Part shown: positions 1-5,414 of the stretch, one piece after another
How positions within the stretch are numbered: position 1 is the first letter of the stretch
Layout: every line of letters starts with the position of its first letter
Assembly (NCBI GenBank): GCA_044359525.1
Contig: JBIKLY010000135.1
Span: 1 to 5,414, forward strand
Length of the DNA: 5,414 bases
From: CAJBIL01 sp044359525
GTDB taxonomy: Bacteria; Pseudomonadota; Gammaproteobacteria; Burkholderiales; Rhodocyclaceae
Reading direction: 5' to 3'
Translations under genes and position numbers: made by a program
Notes under the pieces: model-generated
The model's database searches: none
Seen by the model: the letters and a program-made list of their open reading frames with translations, nothing else
Told to the model about the DNA's origin: nothing

Positions 1-55
1 TTGACTTGCCACGCATTAGCCTCGGCACACCAAATCTTTCCGGAAACCGCCAATC

Positions 56-277
56 ATGGCCCGTAAAAAAACGCCGTGGCTCCCGCAAACAGGCACGGTC
101 GCGACCTATATCGGTAAAGCCAGTACGCTGGCGCGCGGGGGTTACAACGTGCGAGTTGTCGCCGAGGCCTGTGCCGGACGCATGGTAGTCGAGGCAATCG
201 GGCGCAAGGGCAAGCCCGTTACCTTCACCGTCAAGCGCGAAAATCTTGCGCCGCTGCAGCCAGGCTTGTTCGACTAA
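56..277 (+). CDS. small basic hypothetical protein, 73 residues
   Basis: I do not recognise a family and assign no function. The protein begins MARKKTPWLP, is rich in Lys and Arg in its N-terminal half and again around residues 50-62, and ends PLQPGLFD. It has no hydrophobic segment long enough for a membrane helix or signal peptide, so it should be cytosolic. The alternation of short hydrophobic runs (YNVRVVAEA, RMVVEAIG, VTFTVKREN) suggests a small beta-rich fold. The ATG at 56 has a weak GGAAA at 42-46 as possible ribosome binding site. Third codon positions are mostly G or C, as in prfC, which argues for real coding sequence in the core genome. An overlapping frame starting at position 6 has no comparable protein character. 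It is separated from prfC by about 150 bp with its own promoter-like site, so it is probably not in the same transcript. Confidence 0.72.
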   Translation: MARKKTPWLPQTGTVATYIGKASTLARGGYNVRVVAEACAGRMVVEAIGRKGKPVTFTVKRENLAPLQPGLFD

Positions 278-322
278 GCCCCTTCCCTGCCGGGCAAACG
301 TCAGCGGCCACCGCGCTGCGCA

Positions 323-351
323 TTCCGGCAAAGCCCGACTCTTGCTATAGT
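323..351 (+). promoter_or_regulatory. extended -10 promoter, likely for prfC
   Basis: TGCTATAGT at 343-351 is an extended -10 element (TG at 343-344, then TATAGT at 346-351). A weak -35-like TTCCGG lies at 323-328 with 17 bp between. Transcription would start near 358, giving prfC a leader of about 70 nt. The -35 is poor, but an extended -10 can compensate. It is the best sigma70-type site between the first small gene and prfC. The assignment rests on sequence only. Confidence 0.5.
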
Positions 352-362
352 TCTGCCTTTGC

Positions 363-410
363 GCCGCCAGCGGGCTGTCGTACTTCTCCCGACCGGCGGC
401 TTTTGTTTTT
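363..410 (+). terminator. terminator-like hairpin with T tract in the prfC leader
   Basis: GCCGCC (363-368) pairs with GGCGGC (395-400), and inside it CGGG (371-374) can pair with CCCG (388-391). TTTTGTTTTTT follows immediately (400s), the layout of an intrinsic terminator. It lies downstream of the predicted promoter at 343-351 and 20 bp upstream of the prfC ATG. It could end transcripts arriving from the 56-277 gene, act as an attenuator of prfC, or end a short RNA of about 50 nt. The sequence does not decide among these. The loop between the inner pairs is fairly large (13 nt), which lowers the expected strength. Confidence 0.5.
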
Positions 411-429
411 TGCAGCAGAAAGATTGCCG

Positions 430-2055
430 ATGAGTTCCGCTTCTCCCGCCTCCTCTCCCTTCCCGCCCGAAATCCTGCGCGATGTCGCCAAACGGCGCAC
501 CTTTGCGATCATTTCCCACCCTGATGCCGGCAAAACCACGCTGACCGAGAAACTGCTGCTGTTCGGCGGCGCCATCCAGCTGGCCGGCACGGTCAAGGGC
601 CGCAAGAGCGCGCGCCACGCCACCTCGGACTGGATGGAAGTCGAGAAGCAGCGCGGCATCTCGGTGACCAGCTCGGTGATGCAGTTCGAGTACCAGGACC
701 ATACCGTCAACCTGCTCGACACGCCGGGCCACGAGGACTTCTCGGAAGACACCTACCGCGTGCTGACCGCCGTCGACGCCGCCGTGATGGTGATCGACGC
801 TGCAAAAGGGGTCGAAGCGCAGACGATCAAGCTGATCAACGTCTGCCGCATGCGCAACACGCCGATCATCACCTTCGTGAATAAGTTCGACCGCGAAGTG
901 CGCGAACCTTTCGAGCTGCTCGAAGAGATCGAGGAAGTGCTCGGCATCGAGTGCGCGCCGATCACCTGGCCAATCGGCATGGGCAAGACTTTCCGCGGCG
1001 TCTATCACCTGCTCAGCAACTCGCTGCTGCGCTTCGCCCCCGGCGAAGAACGGCGCGGCGAATCGGTCAAGCTCGACGGCATCGACAACCCGGTGCTCGA
1101 CGAGCAATTCCCGCAGGAAGTCGGCAAGCTGCGCGAGGACGTCGACCTGATCCAGAGCGCGAGCAGCCCGTTCAACCTGGTCGACTTCCTCGCCGGCGCA
1201 CAGTCGCCGGTGTTCTTCGGCTCGGGCATCAACAACTTCGGCGTGCAGGAAATCCTGCAGGCGCTGATCGACTGGGCGCCGCCGCCGCAGGAGCGCGACG
1301 CCGGCATCCGCACCGTGCAGCCGGCCGAAGCGCCATTCACCGGCTTCGTGTTCAAGATCCAGGCCAACATGGACCCCAAGCACCGCGACCGCATCGCCTT
1401 CTTCCGCGTCTGCTCGGGCCGCTACAGCTCGGGAATGAAAGTGCGCCACGTGCGCATGAACCGCGAAATGAAACTGGCCAACGCGCTGACCTTCATGGCC
1501 AACGAGCGCGTGTTGATGGAAGACGCGGTAGCCGGCGACATCATCGGCATCCACAACCACGGCCAGCTGCACATCGGCGACACGCTGACCGAAGGCGAAA
1601 CGCTGGCCTTCAAGGGCATCCCCTACTTCTCGCCCGAACTTTTCCGCGCCGCGCGCCTGCGCGACCCGCTGAAAAGCAAGCAGCTGCAGAAGGGATTGCA
1701 GGAGCTCGGCGAGGAAGGCGCCATCCAGGTCTTCGAGAACCTGGCGAGCGGCGCGATGCTGCTCGGTGCCGTCGGCACGCTGCAGTTCGAAGTCGTCGCG
1801 CAACGCCTCCAGACCGAATACAAGGTCGACGCGATCTTCGAGAGCGCCGACATCTACACCGCACGCTGGCTGACCTTCCCCGATGAACTAACGCGCAAGA
1901 ACTTCGAACGCGAGCAGCAGCACCGCATGGCCAAGGATGTGGACGGCAACCTCGTCTATCTGGCCAGCACGCGCTACAACCTCGACGTGACGAGCGAGAA
2001 GTGGAGCAAGGTCGGCTTCCATGCCTCGCGCGAGCACGGCCAGGTGATGGGCTGA
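430..2055 (+). CDS. prfC: peptide chain release factor 3 (RF3)
   Basis: RF3 is a translational GTPase that removes RF1 and RF2 from the ribosome after peptide release, in the cytosol. The 541-residue protein shows the full RF3 layout. The G domain has the P-loop SHPDAGKTT (29-37), switch I RGISVT (75-80), DTPGHED (97-103), NKFD (151-154) and an FFGSG segment (262-266). The RF3-typical CAPITWPIG lies at 175-183. Domain II begins near GFVFKIQANMDPKHRD (305 onward), and the domain III segment contains PLKSKQLQKGLQELGEEGA. Length is close to the E. coli protein (529), the excess being a Ser/Pro-rich N-terminal stretch and about five extra C-terminal residues after REH. I chose ATG 430 over the in-frame TTG at 403 because the TTG falls in the T tract of the hairpin, its extra residues do not look conserved, and AGAAAG lies 5' of 430. 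A 62-residue gene follows after 13 bp. No frameshift or missing motif is seen. Confidence 0.97.
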   Translation: MSSASPASSPFPPEILRDVAKRRTFAIISHPDAGKTTLTEKLLLFGGAIQLAGTVKGRKSARHATSDWMEVEKQRGISVTSSVMQFEYQDHTVNLLDTPGHEDFSEDTYRVLTAVDAAVMVIDAAKGVEAQTIKLINVCRMRNTPIITFVNKFDREVREPFELLEEIEEVLGIECAPITWPIGMGKTFRGVYHLLSNSLLRFAPGEERRGESVKLDGIDNPVLDEQFPQEVGKLREDVDLIQSASSPFNLVDFLAGAQSPVFFGSGINNFGVQEILQALIDWAPPPQERDAGIRTVQPAEAPFTGFVFKIQANMDPKHRDRIAFFRVCSGRYSSGMKVRHVRMNREMKLANALTFMANERVLMEDAVAGDIIGIHNHGQLHIGDTLTEGETLAFKGIPYFSPELFRAARLRDPLKSKQLQKGLQELGEEGAIQVFENLASGAMLLGAVGTLQFEVVAQRLQTEYKVDAIFESADIYTARWLTFPDELTRKNFEREQQHRMAKDVDGNLVYLASTRYNLDVTSEKWSKVGFHASREHGQVMG

Positions 2056-2068
2056 ACGCACGACGACG

Positions 2069-2257
2069 ATGCTGACGCCCGAAGCCGGAGCCGACTACCT
2101 GATCGAACTGTGCAGCGGCGAACAGCGCCGCTGGCGCTACCTCGGCCCGGACGCACGCGGCGCCGTGTGGTGGCGCGATCTCGAAACGAAAATGGAATTC
2201 AGCGAAGGCAGCCTGATGTATGCGTGGACGATTGTCGAGCGCGTGGACGCTGACTGA
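2069..2257 (+). CDS. small hypothetical protein downstream of prfC, 62 residues
   Basis: No function is assigned. The protein is acidic, rich in Trp (four in 62 residues, including a WW pair) and Tyr, with stretches RWRYLGPDARG and VWWRDLETKMEF followed by SLMYAWTIVE. It has no signal peptide or membrane helix. The ATG at 2069 lies 13 bp after the prfC stop with no intervening terminator, so the two genes are probably cotranscribed. The ribosome binding site is poor (the upstream bases are ACGACGACG), which would fit coupled or weak translation. Codon use is G/C-ending like prfC, and the pattern of aromatic residues and turns looks like a real compact beta domain rather than a chance frame. 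I have a vague impression of similar short proteins in betaproteobacteria, which I cannot verify here. It marks the right end of the GC-rich block. Confidence 0.7.
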   Translation: MLTPEAGADYLIELCSGEQRRWRYLGPDARGAVWWRDLETKMEFSEGSLMYAWTIVERVDAD

Positions 2258-2694
2258 GAAGCGAACGCTGAAATACCTGCGCCCGGCAATTCAATGCGCA
2301 GCTGAATCCATCGCTTGCCGGCGCCCTGCCCTGCAGCCCGCACCAAATGGCGATCTGCGATGCATGCTTGCCGCCAAGCCAATAGCCAAGCCATTCTTCA
2401 ATTTTTGCGCATTGCAGAACGCCTATCCATGCGGCATGCAGGGCAAGTGTATGCGCTGCTTATTCACGGGCATCGCCTTGCAAGAGGTTACTGGCAAAGT
2501 GGTGCGAAACTTCCGTCTTTTATTCCGCCCGAATTTCTGCTGATCAGCCACTGCCGTCAGTGGGTGTGAGCCGGTTGAGCGACAGCTCAAAGTTGGTTTG
2601 CTGCCGGTCAAGTACGGCCGGCGGGAAAATTGACTATGTGCAATTTGAGGTTGAAGTTTGCTCGTGGGAGCTGGCGCGTGGAATAGTTTGAAAG
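2258..2694. other. gene-free stretch with small hairpins
   Basis: I see no convincing gene here. The open frames present on both strands lack protein-like character and have no ribosome binding sites. GCCAAGCC occurs twice (2373-2380 and 2385-2392), separated by AATA. From 2548 onward there is a run of short perfect inverted repeats: 2548-2563, 2575-2590, GCCGG/CCGGC at 2603-2607/2618-2622, and AAATTG/CAATTT at 2627-2632/2641-2646. Base composition falls toward AT in the last 70 bp before the higB promoter. No clear intrinsic terminator for the prfC transcript is visible. Confidence 0.6.
2540..2622 (+). repeat. left copy of a diverged intergenic repeat flanking higBA
   Basis: This stretch carries, in order, CTGATCAGC (2540-2548), GCCGGTTGAG (2570-2579), a TTGAG...CTCAA inverted repeat (2576-2590), and TTGGTTTGCTGCCGG (2593-2607) followed by CGGCC (2615-2619). 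The same blocks recur in the same order and strand at 3465-3577, with different spacing. It also contains two perfect 6-bp stems with four-base loops: CCACTG/CAGTGG (2548-2563) and TTGAGC/GCTCAA (2575-2590). The match was found by eye and is imperfect, so chance similarity is possible. Confidence 0.45.
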
Positions 2695-2722
2695 TTGACG
2701 TGTCCCAATTTGGGACTATACT
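2695..2722 (+). promoter_or_regulatory. higBA promoter with operator palindrome in the spacer
   Basis: TTGACG (2695-2700) and TATACT (2717-2722) form a near-consensus sigma70-type promoter with a 16-bp spacer. The spacer contains the perfect inverted repeat GTCCCAATTTGGGAC (2702-2716; 7-bp arms around one T), which also overlaps the space just before the -10. HigA-type antitoxins commonly repress their own operon by binding such palindromes, so this is the likely HigA operator; that step is inference. CAATTTGAGG at 2641-2650 resembles one half (CAATTTGGGA) and might be a second weak site. The predicted start of transcription, six or seven bases after TATACT, falls on the higB ATG. Confidence 0.8.
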
Positions 2723-2728
2723 CATCCA

Positions 2729-3034
2729 ATGCATATCGTAGCCGTCAAATTCTTGAGAGCCTTCTGGGAGAGGAACCCGGATTCGGAGCAATCCCTAAAG
2801 TCTTGGGTGGGCGAAGCCAAGAAGGCAAGTTGGTCACAACCGGCCGAGATCAAGGAGCAATACCGCGGCGCCAGCATCCTGAAGAACAAGCGCGTGGTGT
2901 TCAACATCAAAGGCAACGACTATCGCTTGGTGGTGTCTGTTGCATATCACTATCACGCTTTGTACGTGAAATTCATCGGCACGCACAAAGAGTACGACGC
3001 GATTGATGCTGAAAATATAGAAATGGAGGATTGA
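2729..3034 (+). CDS. higB: HigB-type toxin (RelE-fold mRNA interferase family)
   Basis: The 101-residue protein fits the HigB toxin family, ribosome-associated mRNA endonucleases that block translation and are neutralised by the HigA antitoxin encoded next to them. The family match rests on the start MHIVAVKFLRAFWERNP, the central RVVFNIKGNDYRLVV (55-69) and the C-terminal KFIGTHKEYD (81-90), all typical of this group; E. coli HigB, about the same length, has the equivalent THKEYD. The product is small and basic with no membrane segment. The ATG at 2729 is right for the family N-terminus and has no Shine-Dalgarno sequence; it sits six bases after the -10 hexamer, so translation from a leaderless mRNA is predicted. 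The stop codon ends 2 bp before the higA ATG. Codon use is more AT-rich than in prfC, in keeping with acquired DNA. The reading frame is intact, so the toxin is probably functional. Confidence 0.92.
   Translation: MHIVAVKFLRAFWERNPDSEQSLKSWVGEAKKASWSQPAEIKEQYRGASILKNKRVVFNIKGNDYRLVVSVAYHYHALYVKFIGTHKEYDAIDAENIEMED
3025..3030 (+). promoter_or_regulatory. higA ribosome binding site inside the end of higB
   Basis: GGAGGA lies six bases before ATG 3037 and is part of the last higB codons. This strong site decides ATG 3037 over the in-frame TTG at 3031, which would leave no space after the site. higB itself lacks any such site, so the antitoxin should be translated more efficiently than the toxin from the same mRNA. 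Confidence 0.85.
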
Positions 3035-3036
3035 CC

Positions 3037-3417
3037 ATGGAAATTCGTCCGATCAAAACAGACAAGGATTACAAGGCTGCTCTCCGAGAAATTTCTGCCT
3101 TCTTCGACAACGAACCTGTGCCTGGCTCAGTAGAAGGAGATAGGTTTGAAGTGCTGATCACGCTCGTTGAAGCCTATGAAGCGAAGCACTACCCGATTGA
3201 TTTTCCTGACCCTGTTGATGCAATCAAATTCCGTATGGATCAGGCGGGGCTGACGCCAAAAGACTTGGTGCCGTTTATCGGTCGCCTAAATCGCGTCTAT
3301 GAGATTCTGAACCGGAAGCGCCCCCTAACGCTAAGCATGATCTGGAAGCTCAATCAAAAGCTCGGCATTCCTGCTGAGTGCCTGATCCAGCCGCCAAAGT
3401 TGCCATTGGCGGCATAA
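3037..3417 (+). CDS. higA: HigA-type antitoxin, helix-turn-helix regulator
   Basis: The 126-residue protein has the layout of HigA antitoxins of the E. coli YgjM type. An N-terminal helical segment (about 1-50, rich in Asp and Glu, likely the toxin-binding part) is followed by an XRE-like helix-turn-helix at about 60-115: FRMDQAGLTPKDLVPFIG, then NRVYEILNRKRPLTL and WKLNQKLGIPAECL. The NRKRPLTL stretch after the recognition helix is characteristic of the family. It would bind and neutralise HigB and, alone or with HigB, repress the promoter at 2695-2722. The start is set by GGAGGA at 3025-3030. The 2-bp gap after higB and the overlapping ribosome binding site indicate one transcript and possible translational coupling. 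The last residues (PPKLPLAA) form a short unstructured tail. No truncation or frameshift is seen. Confidence 0.92.
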   Translation: MEIRPIKTDKDYKAALREISAFFDNEPVPGSVEGDRFEVLITLVEAYEAKHYPIDFPDPVDAIKFRMDQAGLTPKDLVPFIGRLNRVYEILNRKRPLTLSMIWKLNQKLGIPAECLIQPPKLPLAA

Positions 3418-3723
3418 GCCCAAGGATGTTTTGCACATAGCCGGAAAATTCAGGCCTGATGAATCTGATCGGCAGCTAACCGATCCATTGCCGATTGAGT
3501 CAGCCTGCAAGCCTCAATGACCGCGGAGGCCGACGACCTGCCAGTTACTGATTTTGGCTTCTGGCCGGAGATCGGCCTTTGCTGACCTTCGGCTCGGCTT
3601 AGGACATCGACCGCTCGGGGTGTCAAAGCAGTCCTTTAAAGCGTCCAGTAAATCCGGGGCGATTCATGGGCCAATGAGCAAGTCTGTGGATTTCTGCAGA
3701 ACAGAGGGGAAGGTTTTTTCGCT
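3418..3723. other. gene-free stretch between convergent genes
   Basis: No gene is supported here; open frames crossing it lack protein character. It separates higA (plus strand) from the large minus-strand gene and should hold terminators for both. Visible inverted repeats are ATCGGCA/TGCCGAT (3468-3474/3489-3495), ATTGAG/CTCAAT (3494-3499/3513-3518), GCCTC/GAGGC (3511-3515/3526-3530) and GGCCG/CGGCC (3563-3567/3573-3577). The last, followed by TTT, is the best but weak candidate for a higBA terminator. No clear terminator for the minus-strand gene is seen. Confidence 0.6.
3465..3577 (+). repeat. right copy of a diverged intergenic repeat flanking higBA
   Basis: Blocks shared with 2540-2622 in the same order and strand are CTGATCGGC (3465-3473), GCCGATTGAG (3490-3499), ATTGAG...CTCAAT (3494-3518), and TTGGCTTCTGGCCGG (3554-3568) followed by CGGCC (3573-3577). 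Relative to the left copy it has roughly 36 extra bases between the CTCAA and TTGG blocks. The two copies bracket the entire higBA transcription unit. The relation was seen by eye and would need an alignment to confirm. Confidence 0.45.
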
Positions 3724-5414
3724 TCAGGTAGAGCCCTCGGTAAGTTGTGAAAAAAGCTGCGCCATTCCCGGCAAATGCCGAAGATGATTTGCATACGAAA
3801 TCGCTTCTTTCGCTTGCCCAAGCTTCGAAAGCTTTACCAGTAACGACTTCAATTGGTCTTGAAAATCAAAGGTGGGGACGAAAGTTTCAAGCAACTTTCC
3901 AAGCACGACGCATATGTTGGCAGGGCTCACCTCGACCAATCGATCAAGTTCTTCAATGAAGTCATCGGCGTTATAACCGACGTGAACATACGGCGCCACC
4001 GCAAGGAGCCAATCCCGTTCTCGATCCTCGACCTTTTTGAGGTAGCGGCTCAAGCGGCCTAATTTAGACAGCAGTTTTGCTGGTGGTTTTGCCACGGTCT
4101 GGCTCCAGACTACGCATCGGTTCCAGAACGCGAAAATTCGCTCTTCTTGGAGCTGCGACAATTCCTGATTGCTGACACTCCAGAAGAATCCGGTAGCTTG
4201 CTCAAGGTCGTCGATATGACTGGAGTCAAAAAGATAGGAAAAACGCGGGCCGTCAAGTTCCTCGTCGCCCAAAAGAAAGGCCAAAGCGATGCGCTCCACT
4301 AGCTTTTCTCTGGCATGGCGGCCTTTAGACTCTTGCCGAAGCGCAAAATCCAATACACCACCATCGAGCAAAAGAGAGTAGACCTGACGAGTAGCCTGAG
4401 CATATGCCAACCCCTCCAAGGCGCAATGGAAGTTAGCCAAAAACTCTCGCGGGAAGATACTCCCGATGTTGGTCTGCAGCCAGCTGCGATCAATGTAATC
4501 AAGATTGGCAATGTAGTTTGCAGTCAAGGTTGAGAATTCGTAATTTCCTTCCTTACATCGGCCTATTTCCTGGTCAAATACCGGCTTCATCTCCGCCCAC
4601 GCGGCCGCATGCCCCTTCCCTCCCAGATCGCTCAGCCGGCATGCCCGAAGCGCGTGACTGAAAAGGGCTTCGATCGCCTTACCCTTCGACGAGTTGATCG
4701 CTTGGGTCATTGCATCATCTCTGGGGTCGTCTAGCGGTTCCGCTTTCGCCAACAAGACGCAGATAAGTGCCCAAGTGCGCGGCATAAGATTCGGGGAGTA
4801 CGCCTTGTCGTCATTCCGCGTCCCCGCTCTAAGAAATTCGGCGATGATCGGTGGAATCCAGTCGCGGGAAGGGGTGAGGTCTCGATCCTCAGCTGTCTCC
4901 TCAGTCCAGAAATCGGAATTCCCAGTTAGCTTCTCAAAGAAATTCGTCAGCGTGTTCCATGTAAGGTCCCAATCGACTTCTGGACGATTTTCTGCCGTAG
5001 CCTCCCATGCGCGCTTGAACCCGTTGATAAGACCATACTGAAATGGCCGCTTGGCATGCAGAAAATCCAAAATGGTGGGTAAAAACTCCGATGGGGTAAG
5101 GGCCACAGCTGCTTCGAGCGTATCTACGAGAGCCCGGGTCGTTGGTCCTCTCCACGAATCACCCTGCTCGAAAGCATTCAGCCGTTCGACGATGCTCCGG
5201 TCCGCTGCAAATACCAGAAGTTCTTGAACTCGGTACGGCGTGGGGCCTGGGCCCGACCAAGACTCCATGTAGGCGTGGAAATTCGGATGTTCCGATAGAG
5301 TTCCTATCGTAGGATCGGCAGAGAGCTCATCGAATAAGCTATCCGCAGGTTTATAACCTTGGCCAGCTATCGCAGAAAGCCAGTTGCGTTGAGTACGCCT
5401 ACGCAGCCGCTCCA
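3724..5414 (-). CDS. C-terminal part of a large helical-repeat protein, possibly phage defence; 5' end outside window
   Basis: The frame is open from the stop at 3724-3726 to the window edge, 562 full codons, so the gene starts beyond 5414. An ATG at 5268 exists, but it has no ribosome binding site and the frame runs on 48 codons upstream with equally protein-like sequence, so I do not take it as the start. The product is rich in Leu, Ala, Glu and Trp, without membrane segments, and reads as successive amphipathic helices. Examples are RDWIPPIIAEFLRAG, INSSKGKAIEALFSHALRA, and the last 50 residues (LKSLLVKLSKLGQAKEAISY, then LPGMAQLF), which resemble TPR- or HEAT-like pairs. No ATPase or nuclease motif lies in this part. 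The INSxxGxAIEAL segment and the overall style recall the C-terminal sensor regions of large defence proteins, such as SIR2 proteins with a DUF4020-type C-terminus or STAND ATPases; this is from memory and unproven. Codon use is less G/C-biased than prfC, suggesting transfer. It converges on higBA. Confidence 0.85.
   Translation of the reverse strand, partial: ERLRRRTQRNWLSAIAGQGYKPADSLFDELSADPTIGTLSEHPNFHAYMESWSGPGPTPYRVQELLVFAADRSIVERLNAFEQGDSWRGPTTRALVDTLEAAVALTPSEFLPTILDFLHAKRPFQYGLINGFKRAWEATAENRPEVDWDLTWNTLTNFFEKLTGNSDFWTEETAEDRDLTPSRDWIPPIIAEFLRAGTRNDDKAYSPNLMPRTWALICVLLAKAEPLDDPRDDAMTQAINSSKGKAIEALFSHALRACRLSDLGGKGHAAAWAEMKPVFDQEIGRCKEGNYEFSTLTANYIANLDYIDRSWLQTNIGSIFPREFLANFHCALEGLAYAQATRQVYSLLLDGGVLDFALRQESKGRHAREKLVERIALAFLLGDEELDGPRFSYLFDSSHIDDLEQATGFFWSVSNQELSQLQEERIFAFWNRCVVWSQTVAKPPAKLLSKLGRLSRYLKKVEDRERDWLLAVAPYVHVGYNADDFIEELDRLVEVSPANICVVLGKLLETFVPTFDFQDQLKSLLVKLSKLGQAKEAISYANHLRHLPGMAQLFSQLTEGST

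Noticed and set aside
403..429. TTG at 403 as the prfC start
   Set aside because: The codon lies in the T tract of the hairpin with no ribosome binding site, and the added nine residues are not RF3-like. ATG 430 fits better.
430..520. Integration of an SXT/R391-type element at the 5' end of prfC
   Set aside because: Such elements are known to use the prfC 5' end, but the gene start here is intact with its own leader. No integrase or element junction is visible, and the accessory genes lie on the 3' side.
301..1803. A 500-codon open frame on the minus strand across prfC
   Set aside because: It is antisense to a fully recognisable release factor 3 gene. Its translation is a low-complexity run of Arg, His, Ala, Val and Asp typical of the complement of G/C-ending codons.
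951..1886. A 311-codon plus-strand frame inside prfC
   Set aside because: It is out of frame with prfC and its product is almost entirely Arg, Ala, Pro and Gly, the usual shadow in GC-rich coding DNA.
2220..2791. Open frames of 84-122 codons across the gene-free stretch (both strands)
   Set aside because: They overlap each other and the higB promoter, lack ribosome binding sites and show Cys/Arg/Pro-rich sequence with no family resemblance.
2540..3577. Integron attC sites around higBA
   Set aside because: GTTGAGC at 2574-2580 fits the GTTRRRY core, but no partner RYYYAAC core lies at a suitable distance upstream. AGCTAAC at 3474-3480 does not fit the consensus, and no integrase is in the window.
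3554..4062. Small plus-strand frames opposite the large minus-strand gene
   Set aside because: They are short, unsupported by ribosome binding sites and antisense to a long continuous frame with consistent protein character.
5268..5268. ATG at 5268 as the start of the large minus-strand gene
   Set aside because: There is no ribosome binding site, and the frame continues open to the window edge with similar protein character, so the gene is taken as partial.

Overview
The window reads as chromosomal DNA of a GC-rich proteobacterium. A betaproteobacterium, possibly Rhodocyclales-like, is my inference from the style of the release factor 3 (RF3) protein and the small genes beside it; nothing in the sequence fixes the taxon. 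The left part (1-2257) is compact, GC-rich core genome. The right part (2258-5414) is less GC-rich, has long gene-free stretches and carries typical accessory genes.

Left part: a short basic hypothetical protein (56-277); a gap with an extended -10 promoter (343-351) and a terminator-shaped hairpin with a T tract (363-410) just ahead of the next gene; prfC, encoding peptide chain release factor 3 (430-2055, complete, all GTPase motifs present); and a 62-residue hypothetical protein 13 bp downstream (2069-2257), probably cotranscribed with prfC.

Right part: after about 470 bp without a gene comes a two-gene toxin-antitoxin operon of the HigBA type, toxin first (higB 2729-3034, higA 3037-3417). 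Its promoter is a near-consensus -35/-10 pair whose 16-bp spacer holds a perfect inverted repeat (2702-2716), the expected operator for HigA. The higB ATG lies where transcription should start, so the mRNA is predicted to be leaderless. About 306 bp without a gene follow. Then the 3' part of a large gene on the minus strand (3724 to the window edge and beyond) encodes an alpha-helical-repeat-like protein. It is unrecognised with certainty but resembles the C-terminal sensor regions of big phage-defence proteins.

The two gene-free stretches that bracket higBA share four short blocks in the same order and orientation (about 2540-2622 and 3465-3577), including TTGAG...CTCAA inverted repeats and a CCGG...CGGCC block. 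They look like diverged copies of one intergenic repeat, so higBA may sit in the chromosome as a repeat-bracketed cassette. Together with the large minus-strand gene this suggests a small defence or stability island downstream of the prfC locus. No integrase, transposase, tRNA, rRNA or CRISPR array is visible.
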